From Thiotrichaceae bacterium (GTDB lineage Bacteria; Pseudomonadota; Gammaproteobacteria; Thiotrichales; Thiotrichaceae), in NCBI GenBank assembly GCA_024762625.1, contig JANTHA010000074.1:1-9273 (forward strand): a stretch of DNA of 9,273 nucleotides, given 5' to 3'. The notes under the pieces are model-generated. The model was not told the DNA's origin and did no database searches. It saw only the letters and a list, made by a program, of their open reading frames with translations. A program made the translations under genes and the position numbers. This document shows, piece by piece, positions 7,353 to 9,273 of this stretch; positions within the stretch are counted from its first letter, which is position 1; the number at the start of each line of letters is the position of its first letter.

Positions 7353-7443
7353 TCAGACAGATATTATGTCATAAATAGGCTGAAAGCTGGCTTAATCTAC
7401 AGGGTGTCCCCAGTAATTCAGTAGGTATTTCTTCTGGCAACTC

Positions 7444-7474
7444 AAAAAAAGTCAAAATCAAGGCATCGTCATGC
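7444..7474 (-). terminator. Weak possible terminator after ubiD
   Basis: Read on the minus strand just after the ubiD stop, GCAT-GACG-ATGC (7463-7474) can form a 4-bp stem, and a run of seven T (7444-7450) follows 12 bases later. The stem is short and the T-run is not adjacent, so the call is tentative; its position is right. Confidence 0.25.
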
Positions 7475-7485
7475 ACTAAAAGCGC

Positions 7486-8985
7486 CTAATCATTAGGACT
7501 TGCCTGCATAATTCCCAGTTGATCCCAGATTTTATCAATTCTTTCTTTGATTTTTTTATCCATGACAATAGGTTTGCCCCATTCGCGCGTTGTTTCGCCT
7601 GGCCATTTATTGGTGGCGTCGAAACCGATTTTTGAACCTAGTCCAGAAACAGGGGAAGCAAAATCAAGATAGTCAATGGGCGTGTTTTCAACCAGTGTCG
7701 TATCACGCGCCGGATCCATGCGTGTCGTCATGGCCCAGATCACATCCTGCCAGTCGCGTGTATTGATGTCATCATCAACCACAATCACAAATTTGGTATA
7801 CATGAATTGACGTAAAAATGACCAGACGCCCATCATTACGCGTTTGGCGTGGCCGGGATATTGTTTTTTCATACTGACCACGGCCAAGCGGTAGGAACAG
7901 CCTTCGGGTGGTAAGTAGAAATCGGTAATTTCAGGAAATTGTTTTTGTAATATGGGTACAAAGACTTCGTTTAGCGCTACACCCAGCATGGCGGGCTCAT
8001 CAGGTGGACGACCGGTGTAGGTGCTGTGGTAAATCGGGTTTTTGCGGTGAGTGATGCGCTCAATGGTAAAAACCGGAAAGCGTTCAATTTCGTTATAGTA
8101 ACCGGTATGGTCGCCATAAGGGCCTTCTTCAGCCGTGTTGTCGGGGAGCAGATAACCTTCGAGCACGAATTCGGCAGAGGCTGGAACCTGTAAATCAAGA
8201 CCGATGCAGTTTACTACTTCGCTGCGTGAACCGCGCAACAGGCCAGCAAACGCATATTCGGAAAGACTGTCAGGCACGGGTGTGACCGCGCCCAGTATGG
8301 TTGCCGGATCCGCGCCCAGCGCAACAGCGATAGGGAACGGTTCTCCGGGATGTTTTTCTTGCCAGTCGCGAAAATCAAGCGCGCCACCGCGGTGCGATAG
8401 CCAGCGCATGATCACACGGTTTTTACCCAGCACCTGTTGGCGATAAATGCCGAGGTTCTGACGCGTCTTGTTTGGGCCTTTAGTGATAACCAGGCCCCAG
8501 GTGATTAGCGGAGCAGCGTCCTCTGGCCAGCAGGTCTGGATCGGTAATTTTCCAAGATCAACCTGATCGCCTTCGAGGATAATTTCCTGGCAACTGGCTT
8601 TTTTAACTTTTTTCGGCGCCATATCGAGCACTTTTTTAAATGTAGGGATGGCGTTTATGGCGTCTTTCAGGCCTTTTGGGGGAGATGGCTCCTTGAGGCT
8701 CGCCAGCAATTTTCCGACCTCGCGTAATGCGCTCACGGACGTCTCTCCCATGCCCATGGCGACGCGTTCCGGCGTGCCAAACAGATTGCCAAGTACGGGC
8801 GTATTAAAACCTTTTGGGTTTTCAAATAGCAACGCGGGTCCGCCAGCGCGTAAGACGCGGTCGCAGATTTCTGTCATTTCTAGGAATGGATCGACTTCAA
8901 GCGTAATCCGTTTCAGCTCGCCTCGGGATTCCAGTTGCGTTAGAAAGTCGCGCAGGTCTTTATATTTCATGGTAGAGAGACTCAT
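7486..8985 (-). CDS. ubiD: 4-hydroxy-3-polyprenylbenzoate decarboxylase UbiD
   Basis: A 499-residue prenylated-FMN and manganese dependent decarboxylase that converts 3-polyprenyl-4-hydroxybenzoate to 2-polyprenylphenol in ubiquinone synthesis; its cofactor is made by UbiX, which is not in the window. It is collinear with E. coli UbiD (497 residues), offset by two. Landmarks are [10 protein letters not shown] at the start, [15 protein letters not shown] (151-165), [10 protein letters not shown] (175-184), MRWLSHRGG (193-201), [13 protein letters not shown] (287-299) and [14 protein letters not shown] (439-452). N177, E243 and D292 correspond to the metal ligands and catalytic aspartate of the E. 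coli enzyme, so it should be active. Two in-frame starts exist, M1 (8985) and M6 (8970). M6 aligns with the second methionine of the E. coli protein; neither has a clear Shine-Dalgarno site, and I kept the longer form. It appears to be a single-gene unit. Confidence 0.97.
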   Translation of the reverse strand: MSLSTMKYKDLRDFLTQLESRGELKRITLEVDPFLEMTEICDRVLRAGGPALLFENPKGFNTPVLGNLFGTPERVAMGMGETSVSALREVGKLLASLKEPSPPKGLKDAINAIPTFKKVLDMAPKKVKKASCQEIILEGDQVDLGKLPIQTCWPEDAAPLITWGLVITKGPNKTRQNLGIYRQQVLGKNRVIMRWLSHRGGALDFRDWQEKHPGEPFPIAVALGADPATILGAVTPVPDSLSEYAFAGLLRGSRSEVVNCIGLDLQVPASAEFVLEGYLLPDNTAEEGPYGDHTGYYNEIERFPVFTIERITHRKNPIYHSTYTGRPPDEPAMLGVALNEVFVPILQKQFPEITDFYLPPEGCSYRLAVVSMKKQYPGHAKRVMMGVWSFLRQFMYTKFVIVVDDDINTRDWQDVIWAMTTRMDPARDTTLVENTPIDYLDFASPVSGLGSKIGFDATNKWPGETTREWGKPIVMDKKIKERIDKIWDQLGIMQASPND

Positions 8986-9035
8986 ATTGCTGATGATAAC
9001 GGTAAACAGACTGATTTAAAATTTTTAAAATGACA

Positions 9036-9067
9036 ATCATATTTTTTAGGGTTGAAATTCATACCCT
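9036..9067. promoter_or_regulatory. Possible ubiD promoter with overlapping inverted repeat
   Basis: On the minus strand TATGAT (plus 9036-9041) matches a -10 hexamer at five of six bases, about 44 bases before the ubiD ATG; no good -35 is visible at the right distance. Just upstream of it, 9048-9067 is an imperfect inverted repeat: AGGGT and ACCCT arms flanking TGA/TCA, with one extra base. A dimeric regulator bound there would cover the -35 area. AT-rich tracts lie on the ubiD side. This is pattern reading only. Confidence 0.3.
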
Positions 9068-9162
9068 TGAGAACAGAAAAAAATATGAATAAAGTGTGCA
9101 GCGTAAATTGTATTGGCTTGTTCTGGTGCTGCACAGTCATCTGGCTGTCACGACATTATGTG

Positions 9163-9273
9163 ATGAACTGCAAGATTTTGTGTTTTGCAGCTGTTTTGCT
9201 TAAAGGTTGTGCTTCCTATCAGTTAGATGATGTAGTACTGGAGCAGGTTCTTTTCTTTCTCTCTTCATTAATT
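9163..9273 (+). CDS. Possible start of a small lipoprotein gene (partial)
   Basis: A plus-strand frame stays open from ATG 9085 to the right edge. An internal ATG at 9163 begins MNCKILCFAAVLLKGCASYQ, which looks like a lipoprotein signal peptide: a short positive start, hydrophobic stretch and a Gly-Cys lipobox at C16, followed by ASYQ as in many outer-membrane lipoproteins. The lysine at -2 of the lipobox is unusual. Only 37 codons are visible and no ribosome binding site is obvious. It would be divergent from ubiD. The 9085 start would put 26 residues ahead of the signal sequence, which is less likely. The frame may be chance. Confidence 0.4.
   Translation, partial: MNCKILCFAAVLLKGCASYQLDDVVLEQVLFFLSSLI

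Larger units (their letters stand above)
7085..7485. other. 401-bp intergenic region between dacB and ubiD
   Basis: AT-rich, without a convincing gene. It should contain the dacB promoter near its left end, though I cannot pick a good -35/-10 pair on the minus strand, and the 3' end of the ubiD transcript near its right end. Visible structure includes a short CATAT/ATATG inverted repeat near 7228-7242, a near-perfect 18-bp palindrome at 7335-7352, a GGGTGTCCCC-containing stretch at 7402-7419 and a weak hairpin with A/T tract at 7444-7474. A plus-strand GTG-initiated reading frame at 7098-7343 is not supported as a gene. Confidence 0.6.

Noticed and set aside
9200..9268. Minus-strand 22-codon frame from ATG 9268, possibly the end of a gene upstream of ubiD
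   Set aside because: It is very short, and its residues match nothing I recognise. The opposite-strand lipoprotein reading is somewhat better, but neither is firm.

Overview
The window looks like an ordinary chromosomal stretch from a gammaproteobacterium, probably one that oxidises reduced sulfur. The pointers are a UbiD almost collinear with the enterobacterial protein, a Gram-negative class C penicillin-binding protein (PBP4 type), and a complete operon for a membrane-bound cytoplasmic sulfite dehydrogenase (SoeABC). Base composition is moderate, with AT-rich intergenic gaps. I see no tRNA, rRNA, CRISPR array, integrase, transposase gene or plasmid function.

Layout, left to right. Bases 1-146 hold the 3' end of an unrecognised plus-strand gene that converges on soeC across a 24-bp gap containing a small hairpin. 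Bases 171-4905 are the minus-strand operon soeA-soeB-soeC: molybdopterin catalytic subunit, four-cluster iron-sulfur subunit and eight-helix membrane anchor. soeA and soeB overlap by one base. soeB and soeC are separated by 89 bp carrying a REP-like CCCTCTCCC/GGGAGAGGG hairpin just before a strong soeC ribosome binding site. An AT-rich gap (4906-5044) with four ATTAATA copies lies upstream of soeA. Next is dacB (5045-7084, minus), whose catalytic part is complete but carries about 190 extra basic, Gln/Lys/Arg-rich residues between the signal peptide and the enzyme domain. A 401-bp gap follows (7085-7485) with a near-perfect 18-bp palindrome and a possible repeat remnant. ubiD (7486-8985, minus) follows. 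The right edge has a small divergent region with an inverted repeat and the possible start of a plus-strand lipoprotein gene.

How the genes relate. SoeABC would oxidise sulfite to sulfate on the cytoplasmic side and pass electrons to the quinone pool. UbiD makes a step of ubiquinone synthesis, so both touch quinones, but they are separate transcription units with dacB between them and I read the proximity as incidental. DacB trims and cleaves peptidoglycan in the periplasm and is functionally unrelated.

I did not find a convincing undescribed multi-gene system. The most unusual item is the long basic N-terminal extension of DacB, with two related AQY-containing segments. The REP-like hairpin inside the soe operon and the small palindromes between genes are secondary.
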